A stretch of 32,667 nucleotides of DNA, taken from contig JAGAQC010000069.1 of assembly GCA_017622925.1 (NCBI GenBank), positions 1 through 32,667 of the forward strand. The letters run 5' to 3'. Position 1 is the stretch's first letter; each line of letters opens with the position of its first letter. The DNA comes from Ruminococcus sp. (GTDB lineage Bacteria > Bacillota > Clostridia > Oscillospirales > Ruminococcaceae). Shown here one piece after another: positions 1-10,016 of this stretch. The notes under the pieces are model-generated. The model was not told the DNA's origin. It saw only the letters and a program-made list of their open reading frames with translations, and ran no database searches. Made by a program: the position numbers and the translations under genes.

Positions 1-17
1 AACCAAACAAGTTCACT

Positions 18-104
18 GATAAAAATTTCCCATAGCAGCGTTGTCGTCGTCACCGTGCGACAGCACGCTTTCCTCCTCCGCCTTGCTATGAAAAATTTTT
101 ATTC
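18..104. repeat. Palindromic intergenic element
   Basis: The outer arms at about 18-40 and 82-104 are imperfect inverted copies: ATAAAAATTT..CATAGCA on the left and TTGCTATGAAAAATTTTTAT on the right. Inside lies a short hairpin, CGTGC-GACA-GCACG, at about 55-68. I see no open reading frame in it. The form suggests a non-coding, MITE-like or REP-like element, but only one copy is visible here, so mobility is a guess. Confidence 0.45.
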
Positions 105-112
105 AGTTCCTT

Positions 113-140
113 TTGTCTGCTTTCCAAGTAGGCTTACTAT
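113..140 (+). promoter_or_regulatory. Possible promoter of the DUF1292 gene
   Basis: TTGTCT at 113-118 and TACTAT at 135-140 are separated by 16 bp, about 45 nt before the start codon. The match to the sigma-A consensus is only moderate. The -10 box overlaps the 16-nt motif CAAGTAGGCTTACTAT (125-140), which recurs with one change at 10762-10777. Confidence 0.35.
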
Positions 141-185
141 AAAAAAAGTTTGAACTCAACTTAATTAAAGATACGGAGGTTTACC

Positions 186-485
186 ATGAGCGAGCTTAAT
201 AACGGCAATATCCCCGAGGAGGAAAACGAAAACTATGTCACACTTGTTGACGAAAACGGGCAGGACGTTTCTTTCGAGATAATCGGTACTCTTGAATACA
301 AAGAACGCTGGTTTGCCGTTCTTCTCCCCTTTGACGAGGAGGACGACGGCGTTGTCATTCTTGAAATGATCCCTACTGACGATCCCGATTATGACGAGTT
401 CGTCGGAATTGACGATGAAGTTCTTCTTAATGAGGTCTATGAGGAATTCAAGAAAAATTATGACGGCGAATATGAGTTTGAATGA
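186..485 (+). CDS. DUF1292 domain protein
   Basis: This 99-residue, very acidic protein belongs to the DUF1292 (YrzB-like) family, small Firmicutes proteins of unknown function. The family pattern is visible: a VTLVDENGQDVSFEIIGT strand pair near residues 18-36, then the YKERWFAVLLPFDEE segment and an acidic C-terminus ending DGEYEFE. The start is fixed by a good SD (GGAGGT at 176-181) five bases before ATG. It is cytoplasmic by composition, with no signal or membrane segment. In many Clostridia such genes lie beside ruvX/yqgF and alaS, but the left neighbour is outside this window. It stands alone on the plus strand, convergent with the sortase, and shares a terminator with it. Confidence 0.85.
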   Translation: MSELNNGNIPEEENENYVTLVDENGQDVSFEIIGTLEYKERWFAVLLPFDEEDDGVVILEMIPTDDPDYDEFVGIDDEVLLNEVYEEFKKNYDGEYEFE

Positions 486-503
486 TAAAAATCCCATAAC
501 AGG

Positions 504-543
504 AAAACCCGAAGGTATACGAAAAATGCCTTCGGGTTTTTTA
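504..543. terminator. Bidirectional intrinsic terminator
   Basis: The stem AAAACCCGAAGG / CCTTCGGGTTTT closes a loop of about 10 nt, followed by TTTTTT on the plus strand and by TTTT on the minus strand. It sits between two convergent genes, so it can end both the DUF1292 transcript and the V-ATPase/sortase transcript. Confidence 0.85.
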
Positions 544-552
544 TTGTGGGTT

Positions 553-1089
553 CTATTTATTTCGATATTCTTTGTCATATTTGCCTATAACTACTTGTCG
601 ATATTTACCGTCGTCTGTACATGATATGACGGTCAGTCGATCGTCCCCGAAGTCGTCAAGAACTCCTACGTCATTGGGGTCAACTATTTTGTACTCCGTA
701 ACAATGTATTTATATCTCGTGCGATTTTCGTCTGTGTCTACAAGATACATTTCATCGCCTATTTTTATTTTGTCGAGATCGTTGAAGATCTCTGCATAGA
801 TCGTACTGTTGTGACCTGCAATGCAGTAATTTCCGCCGCCAAGCTCCCCTGTTCCGAGAAAATGTCCTGCGGAAACAGCAAGCTTTTTGTTGTCGGTTCC
901 CTCAAGTACGGGTACTTTTATATCAAGGCATGGTATCTCAAAATTAATATTGTCCTCCAGTAAGGATCGGAGATATATTTCTCGGCTGATTTTCCTGTAA
1001 GCAAACAAACTGAGTACGGAAATTCCGCAGATCATCATAATAATTCCGATGATCCGCAAAATCCGCTTTTTCTTTTCTGTTTTTATCAT
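553..1089 (-). CDS. Sortase, class D-like
   Basis: This 178-residue membrane-anchored cysteine transpeptidase should cleave LPXTG-type sorting signals and attach the protein to the wall or to another protein. A basic N-terminus (KTEKKKRILR) precedes one membrane segment (about residues 11-31), then a short sortase barrel. The catalytic triad is readable: His93 in CIAGHNS, Cys157 in LTVISCTDD and Arg164 in KYRQVV. The order and short length fit class D better than A or B, though the subclass is not certain. The start lies 4 nt after the ntpD stop with no clear SD, which suggests translational coupling to the V-ATPase operon. No substrate gene is adjacent; the LPSTG protein at 28102-31539 is a candidate. 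A bidirectional terminator follows. Confidence 0.85.
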   Translation of the reverse strand: MIKTEKKKRILRIIGIIMMICGISVLSLFAYRKISREIYLRSLLEDNINFEIPCLDIKVPVLEGTDNKKLAVSAGHFLGTGELGGGNYCIAGHNSTIYAEIFNDLDKIKIGDEMYLVDTDENRTRYKYIVTEYKIVDPNDVGVLDDFGDDRLTVISCTDDGKYRQVVIGKYDKEYRNK

Positions 1090-1093
1090 ATCG

Positions 1094-1744
1094 TCAGGTA
1101 AAGTTATGACTCTGATTAAGCACCATGTCCTTGACTTTCATCAAAGAAGTCGTAGTGCTTCGTTCGTTTTCCGAAAGCTTCATTGTAATATACTTGATAG
1201 TTTCCTGATAATCGGGAATCATGATATGCTCCAGAGCGTTGACACGCCGACGTGTCTTTTCTATCTCGTCCGCCATGAGCTGACAAGCCTTTTCTATCTC
1301 GGCAAGCCGTATCATCTTAGGAAAAATTTCGCTGAGAGCCAGAATAGCTCCGTCCAGATCAACGGAAGTAAACGCCGTGCCGTAGGAATAAATATCGTCT
1401 GCGTCGCCTGTGCGGTACTTTGGACTGAACACGGGAATGTAAACGCTCATTACGTTTTTCTCCGAAACTTCAAGCTCCACCTCCTGCTTTGGCAGCATAA
1501 GGGCTGTTTCAAGCGTTTCCCTCTGCATTACCGAGCCTGCTACCGCCATATAACGGTTAGCCTCGGTAATTCCTGCCTCCACCTCGCTTCTGAGCTGCTT
1601 GTTTTCTTTTATAAGGTTCATAAACTGTCTCATAAGCTCGTCACGCTTGTCTTTAAGCAGCTTATGTCCCCGCTGAGCCGAGGCAAGCTTTTTTTTCAGG
1701 CTGCTCAGCTCCATTCGTGTGGGATTAACGTTAAGTCTCGCCAA
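1094..1744 (-). CDS. ntpD: V-type ATPase subunit D
   Basis: This 216-residue central rotor shaft subunit transmits rotation between the A3B3 head and the membrane ring. The family signature is the N-terminal VNPTRMELSSLKKKLASAQRGHKLLKDKRDEL helix (from about residue 6) and a C-terminal coiled coil with RRVNALEHIMIPDYQETIKYI near residues 166-186; the two helices pair antiparallel in known structures. The length is normal. It follows ntpB by 11 nt and is followed after 4 nt by the sortase gene. In the E. hirae operon this is also the last V1 subunit gene. Confidence 0.96.
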   Translation of the reverse strand: MARLNVNPTRMELSSLKKKLASAQRGHKLLKDKRDELMRQFMNLIKENKQLRSEVEAGITEANRYMAVAGSVMQRETLETALMLPKQEVELEVSEKNVMSVYIPVFSPKYRTGDADDIYSYGTAFTSVDLDGAILALSEIFPKMIRLAEIEKACQLMADEIEKTRRRVNALEHIMIPDYQETIKYITMKLSENERSTTTSLMKVKDMVLNQSHNFT

Positions 1745-1755
1745 TGCGGCTCACC

Positions 1756-3129
1756 TCAGTTCTTGTCGTAATATTGGTTAAGATACTCCTCGCGGATACG
1801 TCTAAGCTCGCTTCGGGGAAGCAGTCTTAGAAGTTCCCAGCCGATAGACAGCGTTTCCTCAATACTTCTGTTATTGTCAAAGCCTTGAGAAACGTACTTT
1901 TTCTCAAATTCATCGGCAAATTTCGCATACAGCAGATCGGTCGGCGTAAGAGCCGCTTCACCGAGAACGACCATAAGCTCCTTGGCGTCCTTTCCACGGG
2001 CGTATGCCGAGAAAAGCTGATTCATTGTGTCTGAATGATCTTCACGGGTCTTGCCCTTGCCTATACCCTTATCCTTTAATCTTGAAAGGGACGGAAGTAC
2101 GTCAACAGGCGGCTCAATGCCTTTTCGGAAAAGCTCACGGGAAAGAATTATCTGTCCCTCTGTAATATAACCCGTAAGATCGGGTATCGGGTGAGTTTTA
2201 TCGTCCTCGGGCATTGTGAGTATCGGTATCATGGTGATACTGCCCTCTTTGCCGTCCTGACGGCCTGCACGTTCATAAAGAGATGCAAGATCAGTGTACA
2301 TATATCCGGGATAACCTCTGCGTCCCGGCACTTCCTTACGCGCTGCCGATACCTCACGGAGCGCATCGGCATAATTGGTTATATCGGTCAGAATGACAAG
2401 TACGTGCATTCCCTTTTCAAACGCAAGATATTCGGCGGCTGTAAGCGCCATTTTCGGCGTTGCAAGTCGCTCGATAGCGGAATCGTTTGCAAGATTTACG
2501 AAAAGCACCGTTCTGTCCAGCGCGCCTGTTTCACGGAAACTGCGGATAAAGTATTCCGATTCCTCAAACGTTATTCCCATAGCTGCAAAAACAACGGCAA
2601 ACTGCTCGTTATCGCCAAGCACCTTAGCCTGACGCGCTATCTGAGCCGCAAGCTGTGCATGCGGCAGACCGCTTGCCGAGAAAATCGGGAGCTTCTGACC
2701 TCTTACAAGCGTATTAAGTCCGTCGATAGCCGAAACGCCTGTCTGTATGAACTCCTGCGGATATTTTCTTGCAACAGGGTTCATGGGAAGTCCGTTTACG
2801 TCCATACGCATTTCGGGGATTATTTCAGGACCGTCGTCGATTGGATTGCCCATGCCGTCGAAAACGCGTCCCAGCATATCCTCGGAAACGCCGAGTTCCA
2901 TCTGACGTCCCGTGAAAACAACAGCGCTGTCCTGCAAGTTTATACCTGCCGCATTTTCAAAAAGCTGAACAAGAGCGTTGCTCCCGTTTATTTCAAGTAC
3001 CCGACAGCGGCGTATCTCGCCGTTTGTAAGGTGTATATCGGCAAGCTCGCCGTAGGTGCAGCTTTCAACGCCCTTTACAAGCAGCAGAGGACCTGCGGCT
3101 TCTTCGATAGTTCTGTATTCTCTTGGCAT
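1756..3129 (-). CDS. ntpB: V-type ATPase subunit B (non-catalytic)
   Basis: This 457-residue subunit alternates with subunit A in the A3B3 hexamer and completes the nucleotide sites without hydrolysing ATP itself. Recognisable parts are the N-terminal barrel, [27 protein letters not shown] (no GxxxxGKT loop, as expected for B), [35 protein letters not shown] near 250-285, and [21 protein letters not shown] near 345-365. Its ATG overlaps the ntpA stop by one base (TGATG), a clear sign of translational coupling and a firm start assignment. Its length is typical. Confidence 0.97.
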   Translation of the reverse strand: MPREYRTIEEAAGPLLLVKGVESCTYGELADIHLTNGEIRRCRVLEINGSNALVQLFENAAGINLQDSAVVFTGRQMELGVSEDMLGRVFDGMGNPIDDGPEIIPEMRMDVNGLPMNPVARKYPQEFIQTGVSAIDGLNTLVRGQKLPIFSASGLPHAQLAAQIARQAKVLGDNEQFAVVFAAMGITFEESEYFIRSFRETGALDRTVLFVNLANDSAIERLATPKMALTAAEYLAFEKGMHVLVILTDITNYADALREVSAARKEVPGRRGYPGYMYTDLASLYERAGRQDGKEGSITMIPILTMPEDDKTHPIPDLTGYITEGQIILSRELFRKGIEPPVDVLPSLSRLKDKGIGKGKTREDHSDTMNQLFSAYARGKDAKELMVVLGEAALTPTDLLYAKFADEFEKKYVSQGFDNNRSIEETLSIGWELLRLLPRSELRRIREEYLNQYYDKN

Positions 3130-4895
3130 CAGTATTCCTCCGTTCTCAGTTCGTCAAGACCTGCGGAAATTTCTACGGACAGACGGCTGAACTCCGCGTC
3201 TGTGTTTTCTTCGGCGATATACTTGAATCGTCCGATCTTCTCACGCACGGGCAGCTCCGCCACCTGTTCAACGTCAGCTCCCTTTGCAATAGCCGCTTCC
3301 GCTTCGTCATGGAAATTAAGAATAAGCTTCATCATGTAAAGCTGTTTTTTCAGACTTGTATAGGTGTCCACCTCATGAAACGCAAGCTGATGCAGGAAAT
3401 CCTCACGAATCGAACGGGCAGTTTCCATTTTAAGGCGGTCGGCTGCGGACAAAGCGTCCATTCCGATAAGCTTGACAATTTCTTTAAGCTCCGCTTCATC
3501 GTTCAGAATGGACATAAAACGGCTTCTCAGCTTCATCCAATCGGCGGAAACATTGTTGTTGTACCAGTCGGACAGAGAATCGGCATAAAGAGAATAGCTC
3601 GTGAGCCAATTTATAGCAGGGAAGTGTCTCTGATACGCAAGATTTGCGTCCAGTCCCCAGAAAACCTTAACGATACGGAGCGTAGCCTGAGATACAGGCT
3701 CGGATATATCGCCTCCGGGAGGAGATACCGCGCCTATTACCGACAGCGCGCCCTCGCGTCCCTCCGTACCTGTGGATATAACACGTCCGGCACGCTCGTA
3801 GAACTGAGCAAGACGGCTTCCGAGATATGCAGGATAGCCCTCGTCACCGGGCATTTCTTCAAGACGACCCGACATCTCACGCAGAGCCTCCGCCCACCGT
3901 GAAGTCGAATCCGCCATAAGAGCAACGGAATATCCCATGTCACGATAGTATTCGGCGATTGTAATACCCGTATAAACTGACGCTTCACGAGCCGCAACAG
4001 GCATATCGGAGGTGTTCGCAATAAGAACTGTACGCTCCATAAGCGATTTTCCTGTTTTGGGGTCGATAAGCTCGGGGAACTCGTTAAGAACGTCCGTCAT
4101 TTCGTTTCCACGTTCTCCGCAGCCGATATATACGATTATATCAGCCTCCGCCCATTTTGCAAGCTGATGCTGAGTAACTGTCTTTCCGCTGCCGAAAGGT
4201 CCGGGAATTGCCGCTACGCCGCCCTTTGCTATCGGGAACAAACAGTCTATAACTCGCTGTCCCGTTACAAGAGGCATGGTCGGTGAAAGCTTTTTCAAAT
4301 AAGGTCTGCCTTTTCTTACCGCCCATTTTTGGAACATGTTAAGTTCACGGTCGCCGTTTTCGGTTTCGATAACGCAGACCGTCTCGGCTACGGTAAATTC
4401 GCCTTCCTTAATTGATTTAACTTTTCCTTTTACGCCGTTGGGTATCATAACTTTATGGAGAACTATATCTGTCTCGGGAACTGTTCCGAAAACGTCGCCG
4501 CCCTGAACTGTATCTCCGACCTTTACAGTCGGCGTAAATTTCCACTTTTTGTCTCGTTTAAGCGGACTTACCTCCACTCCCCTTGCAAGATTGTTTCCGC
4601 AGAGCTTGCGTATATCGTCAAGAGGACGCTGGATTCCGTCATATATACTTCCGATAAGTCCCGGACCAAGCTCGGCGGACATTGGTTCGCCTGTGGATTC
4701 AACAGATTCGCCCGTACCAAGACCCGCAGTTTCTTCGTAAACCTGAATAGACGCCCTGTCGCCGTGCATTTCGATAATTTCGCCGATAAGACGCTTTTTG
4801 CTGACACGCACAACGTCAAACATATTTGCATCTCTCATTCCCTCCGCAACAACGAGAGGACCTGAAATTTTAACTATATTTCCAATGCTGCTCAA
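3129..4895 (-). CDS. ntpA: V-type ATPase catalytic subunit A
   Basis: This 588-residue catalytic subunit hydrolyses or makes ATP in the soluble V1 head. It has the N-terminal barrel, the V/A-type 'non-homologous' insertion (about 110-200, [12 protein letters not shown]...), the Walker A loop GPFGSGKT (about 231-238), the [12 protein letters not shown] segment with the catalytic Glu, and [32 protein letters not shown] near 330-365. The insertion separates it from F-type beta subunits. It starts 18 nt after ntpG and shares one base with ntpB. Nothing suggests truncation. Confidence 0.98.
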   Translation of the reverse strand: MSSIGNIVKISGPLVVAEGMRDANMFDVVRVSKKRLIGEIIEMHGDRASIQVYEETAGLGTGESVESTGEPMSAELGPGLIGSIYDGIQRPLDDIRKLCGNNLARGVEVSPLKRDKKWKFTPTVKVGDTVQGGDVFGTVPETDIVLHKVMIPNGVKGKVKSIKEGEFTVAETVCVIETENGDRELNMFQKWAVRKGRPYLKKLSPTMPLVTGQRVIDCLFPIAKGGVAAIPGPFGSGKTVTQHQLAKWAEADIIVYIGCGERGNEMTDVLNEFPELIDPKTGKSLMERTVLIANTSDMPVAAREASVYTGITIAEYYRDMGYSVALMADSTSRWAEALREMSGRLEEMPGDEGYPAYLGSRLAQFYERAGRVISTGTEGREGALSVIGAVSPPGGDISEPVSQATLRIVKVFWGLDANLAYQRHFPAINWLTSYSLYADSLSDWYNNNVSADWMKLRSRFMSILNDEAELKEIVKLIGMDALSAADRLKMETARSIREDFLHQLAFHEVDTYTSLKKQLYMMKLILNFHDEAEAAIAKGADVEQVAELPVREKIGRFKYIAEENTDAEFSRLSVEISAGLDELRTEEY

Positions 4896-4913
4896 AATCG
4901 CATCTCCTTTGCT

Positions 4914-5234
4914 TTAATTTAAGATGTCCGAGCCGACAGCCTTTTCGACCGCCTTATGAAGTCCCCTCATGCCTTCGCCCGTATTGCCGTCTATAGCCGG
5001 AATAAGGACAATTGCCGGAAGCTTTCTGCTCCTGTATTTTTTTATCGCTTCATCTGCTAAAGCCGCCGCAGGCTCGGTTATATAAATAACTCCGAATCCG
5101 TTAGCCGCAAGACGGTGTATAAGCTTTGAGATTTTTTCAGCTTCGGTCTCACGGAAAACCGAAAGTCCGAGAGCCGCAAAACCCGAAACGCTTGCAGAAT
5201 CGCCGATAACGGCTGTTTTGCACATTTCAGACAT
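4914..5234 (-). CDS. ntpG: V-type ATPase subunit F (central stalk, NtpG)
   Basis: This 106-residue central-stalk subunit binds subunit D. It has the small Rossmann-like fold with KTAVIGDSASVSGFAALGLSVF at the N-terminus and a GFGVIYITEPAAALADEAI middle segment, both typical of the family. The start at MSEMCK overlaps the end of ntpC by 8 nt (TTTATGTCTGAA), so the two are translationally coupled. It is called F in the V-ATPase nomenclature and NtpG in E. hirae. Confidence 0.94.
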   Translation of the reverse strand: MSEMCKTAVIGDSASVSGFAALGLSVFRETEAEKISKLIHRLAANGFGVIYITEPAAALADEAIKKYRSRKLPAIVLIPAIDGNTGEGMRGLHKAVEKAVGSDILN

Positions 5235-6168
5235 AAAGCATTCTCATCCTTTCATTGATAGTTTCCCTGTCTGCGCCGAATTCACGACAGACCGAAATTA
5301 TCCGCAGATTCTTCTGCTCCGCCTCAGCCGCAAGATAGTACGCCGCCAAAGGCTCAGCTCCGAAGGACTTCATTCGAGCTGTCTGCGCAAGCTCCATTAT
5401 AACGTCGTCGCACCACTTTTCAAACTGCGCCGCAGATTCATTCAGAAGCCTTGCCGCCTCGCTGTAGCCCGAGCCTTCAAGCAGCGTCATGAGACTTTCA
5501 GTACCCTCGAGAGCCGCATTGACAAGAACGTCCTTGCCAAGCTCTTTACTGCCGCATACTGCCGTTTCGAGGAACACACGGCTTTTTTTCATTTTACTGC
5601 ACCGATATGCCGTTTTAATGTCGGCGCATACCGCAGTAAGCTGCGCATATCTCTGCATGAACTCCCCTCCGAAGTCCTCGGAATCTTTCTGAATGATTCT
5701 CAGCGTTTCCGCATCTATAAAAGAATCGCCGAGCTGTCCGTCGGAAGTTCTAACAAGCATTTCATAGGCTTCACGAGCTGTCTCACGAATATGCACGGGG
5801 AGACTTCCGTAATCCTTTTCCGCCAAAATTCCCGACAAATGCTCCAAGTCAAGATTAGTCGGACGGACATAATAATGACTTGCTTCTCTTCCCGAGATCA
5901 TGGATTTTAAAGCCGCTTTCAGATTATGAAAATCATTTTTATAAAGCAGTATTTCCAGCTCGCGGCTTTCGGGAGCATAGCTTTGTATCATTTTCCATAC
6001 AGTTTCAGCGGATTCAGTCTCGGACGCGCCTTTTTTTGCGGAAAGAAGCGCTTCTATCTCCGATTTTCCCGAAGCTCCTATAAGCTGTTCCATATCGTTT
6101 CGTGTAAGAAGCGTATTTTCCATTGCCTTTATCGCTGCGACTGCATTTGCATATTTTGTCGTACTCAT
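5227..6168 (-). CDS. ntpC: V-type ATPase subunit C (AC39/d-like)
   Basis: This subunit of about 313 residues is the socket joining the central rotor to the proteolipid ring. The family pattern is visible in STTKYANAVAAIKAMENTLLTRNDMEQLIGA at the N-terminus and NDFHNLKAALKSMISG near residue 100. The frame stays open upstream to 6252, but ATG at 6168 is chosen because AGGTGA lies just before it and the start shares a base with the ntpE stop (TAATG). The C-terminus ERMRMLYV overlaps ntpG by 8 nt. Confidence 0.93.
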   Translation of the reverse strand: MSTTKYANAVAAIKAMENTLLTRNDMEQLIGASGKSEIEALLSAKKGASETESAETVWKMIQSYAPESRELEILLYKNDFHNLKAALKSMISGREASHYYVRPTNLDLEHLSGILAEKDYGSLPVHIRETAREAYEMLVRTSDGQLGDSFIDAETLRIIQKDSEDFGGEFMQRYAQLTAVCADIKTAYRCSKMKKSRVFLETAVCGSKELGKDVLVNAALEGTESLMTLLEGSGYSEAARLLNESAAQFEKWCDDVIMELAQTARMKSFGAEPLAAYYLAAEAEQKNLRIISVCREFGADRETINERMRMLYV

Positions 6169-6770
6169 TAAGTCACCTGCCCAAACAATGCCTTTGCCGC
6201 CGTATCTCTTACAGCGTCGCGTTCTGCTCCTATTATATCCCTGAAACTGCAATTTTCAGAAATAAGACCGTATGTGAGAACGAATCCGTTTTCAATATCG
6301 GCGGCTTTTTCGGAAATTTTAACAGTCCCTCCGACCTTTTTTGCAATGTCAGAAACAGATTTTTTGAAGTCCTCAGTTATCCTGCCAAGGTCGCGTTTAC
6401 ACAGGTAAAGCACACCGTCGCCCTTTTGCACTCTGCGTTCGAGCAGCTTTTCCAGAATCGCAAAATACTCGTCAGTCGGAAGACTGTCAAGCTTTTTCAA
6501 GGTCTTTTCTATGACGTTTTCCACCTCTTTGACCTTGCACGCAAGCTGCTTACGCTTCATATCGCTGTCTACAGACGCTTTGGAGTTTATAAGCTCCTGT
6601 TCAAGTCGAAAGCGAGCCTTTTTAATATATTCGTCATACTCTTTCTGAGCGGCGGAATTTCCCTCAGCCGCTATTGTCTCAGCTTTGCGCCGAGCTGCCG
6701 AAATAACGGCAGACTCAGCCTCCTGCTGACGGACGGAGATCAACTCCAGAATATTATCAAGTCCTGCCAT
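6168..6770 (-). CDS. ntpE: V-type ATPase subunit E (peripheral stalk)
   Basis: This 200-residue subunit pairs with NtpF to form the peripheral stalk that holds the A3B3 head still. It has a long, charged N-terminal helix (about 1-95, rich in Glu, Lys and Ala) and a small globular C-terminal domain ending in a VLTYGLISENCSFRDIIGAERDAVRDTAAKALFG pattern typical of the family. The start is ATG 13 nt after ntpK. The stop TAA shares a base with the ntpC start. Confidence 0.93.
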   Translation of the reverse strand: MAGLDNILELISVRQQEAESAVISAARRKAETIAAEGNSAAQKEYDEYIKKARFRLEQELINSKASVDSDMKRKQLACKVKEVENVIEKTLKKLDSLPTDEYFAILEKLLERRVQKGDGVLYLCKRDLGRITEDFKKSVSDIAKKVGGTVKISEKAADIENGFVLTYGLISENCSFRDIIGAERDAVRDTAAKALFGQVT

Positions 6771-6783
6771 TTCAGCACCTCTG

Positions 6784-9265
<2,482 letters not shown>

Positions 9266-9284
9266 ATATTATATCATGCTCCTT

Positions 9285-9596
9285 TCAGCCGAAAAAGCCG
9301 TTGATGATCGCCGACACTGCCTTGTCGGAATTTTTTTCCGCCGTACTTTTAAGCGTTTCGATCGCCCTTGAACATTCTTTTTGCGCCTTATCGGCGTATT
9401 CTTTAAGACTTGCGGCATTATTACGCCTTATCTTATCGGTCTCGGTTTTAGCTTCGGCAAGCTTTTTTTGCAGTGTAACGGTTGACTGCCGCTGAGCTTC
9501 GGTAACGATGTCATCGGCTTTTTTTCGTGCTTCTGCCGTAAGACGGTCAGCCTCCGCTTCTGCTTCGAGGATCTTTTTTACTGTTTCAGATGCCAT
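9285..9596 (-). CDS. ntpF: V-type ATPase peripheral stalk subunit (NtpF, G/H-like)
   Basis: This 103-residue, almost wholly helical protein begins MASETVKKILEAEAEADRL and consists of Glu/Ala/Lys-rich heptads, as expected for the peripheral-stalk partner of NtpE (called G, H or NtpF in different species). The start is set by a strong SD, AGGAGG, 6 nt upstream. It is the first gene of the V-ATPase operon. Low sequence conservation makes the family call rest partly on position in the operon. Confidence 0.88.
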   Translation of the reverse strand: MASETVKKILEAEAEADRLTAEARKKADDIVTEAQRQSTVTLQKKLAEAKTETDKIRRNNAASLKEYADKAQKECSRAIETLKSTAEKNSDKAVSAIINGFFG

Positions 9597-9627
9597 ATTT
9601 ACCTCCTTTAAAATTCACTGTCTGCAA

Positions 9628-9680
9628 CTTTGGCAGGGGACGCTGTCCCCCGCACCCCCTGCCAAAGGGGTGACCCCTTT
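9628..9680. repeat. GC-rich nested hairpin element
   Basis: CTTTGGCAGGGG (9628-9639) pairs perfectly with CCCCTGCCAAAG (9656-9667). Inside is GGGGAC-GCT-GTCCCC (9636-9650). The right arm also belongs to a second perfect hairpin, AAAGGGG-TGA-CCCCTTT (9664-9680), so the pairings are mutually exclusive. The composition is far more GC-rich than the flanks, which suggests an inserted repeat, but no second copy is seen in the window. Confidence 0.55.
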
Positions 9681-9788
9681 GGAATCTCTGTTGTCGTAAA
9701 TTTTCCTGCATAAAGCTTGCTATATACATAGACTCCATATATTTATGGCTTTATGCAGGGAAATTTACGATATAGGCTCCAAGAGATT
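9681..9788. repeat. Large imperfect inverted repeat, MITE-like
   Basis: The left arm (9681-9716) and right arm (9748-9788) are inverted copies sharing AATCTCT, TCGTAAATTT and CCTGCATAAAGC, with a few unpaired bases and a loop of about 31 nt. It abuts the GC-rich hairpins at 9628-9680. The pair may be one inserted element within the V-ATPase leader; I see no transposase. Confidence 0.55.
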
Positions 9789-9948
9789 ACCTATTGACAA
9801 AAGATACAGGAAACAATATCCGCTAAGGTTGTGGATAGTGCCTTGAAAATAGTAAACTTGTCCCGATTCTTCGGGAAATATTCCCGAATACAGAAAGAGA
9901 GCCGACTCTACAGACAGCTCCCCAATGGATTTGCATTCCATGTATATG

Positions 9949-9977
9949 ATTATATCAGATTAAACTAAAAATGTCAA
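9949..9977 (-). promoter_or_regulatory. Consensus sigma-A promoter of the V-ATPase operon
   Basis: On the minus strand TTGACA (9972-9977) and TATAAT (9949-9954) are separated by exactly 17 bp: a perfect match at both boxes. No other promoter of this quality lies nearer to ntpF. It is only about 40 nt past the end of the acyltransferase gene, with no terminator between, so some read-through is also possible. Confidence 0.85.
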
Positions 9978-10016
9978 TAGGCAAAATAAATTTTTTGTAT
10001 GAAAAGACTCCGAAAT

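Larger units (their letters stand above)
9597..9943 (-). promoter_or_regulatory. Long hairpin-rich leader of the V-ATPase operon
   Basis: From the consensus promoter at 9949-9977 to the ntpF start there is a transcribed leader of about 345 nt with no convincing ORF. In transcript order it holds the ATGGA/TCCAT hairpin (9941-9925), the perfect 8-bp TTCGGGAA/TTCCCGAA hairpin (9888-9870) whose 3' arm could also pair with TCGGG at 9866-9862, the large inverted repeat (9788-9681), and GC-rich hairpins (9680-9628). No U-tract follows any of them, so none is an obvious terminator. I do not recognise a named riboswitch class. Confidence 0.5.

Noticed and set aside
391-624. Second plus-strand ORF overlapping the DUF1292 gene
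   Set aside because: It runs through the terminator at 504-543 and overlaps a well-supported gene in another frame.
1756-3129. F-type ATPase beta or alpha subunit as alternative for ntpB
   Set aside because: The absent Walker A loop, the V/A-type signature and the operon with D, E, I and K subunits make it the V-type B subunit.
2191-3339. Long plus-strand ORF of 382 codons across ntpB and the end of ntpA
   Set aside because: It is antisense to two certain V-ATPase genes, has no SD, and its translation is Cys/His/Arg-rich without a family pattern.
3123-3902. Plus-strand ORF of 259 codons inside ntpA
   Set aside because: Antisense shadow of the catalytic subunit gene, whose protein is unmistakable.
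9597-9943. T-box, tRNA or other standard RNA gene in the V-ATPase leader
   Set aside because: I looked for a T-box sequence, a tRNA cloverleaf with TTCGA loop and a terminator, and found none; only unassigned hairpins remain.
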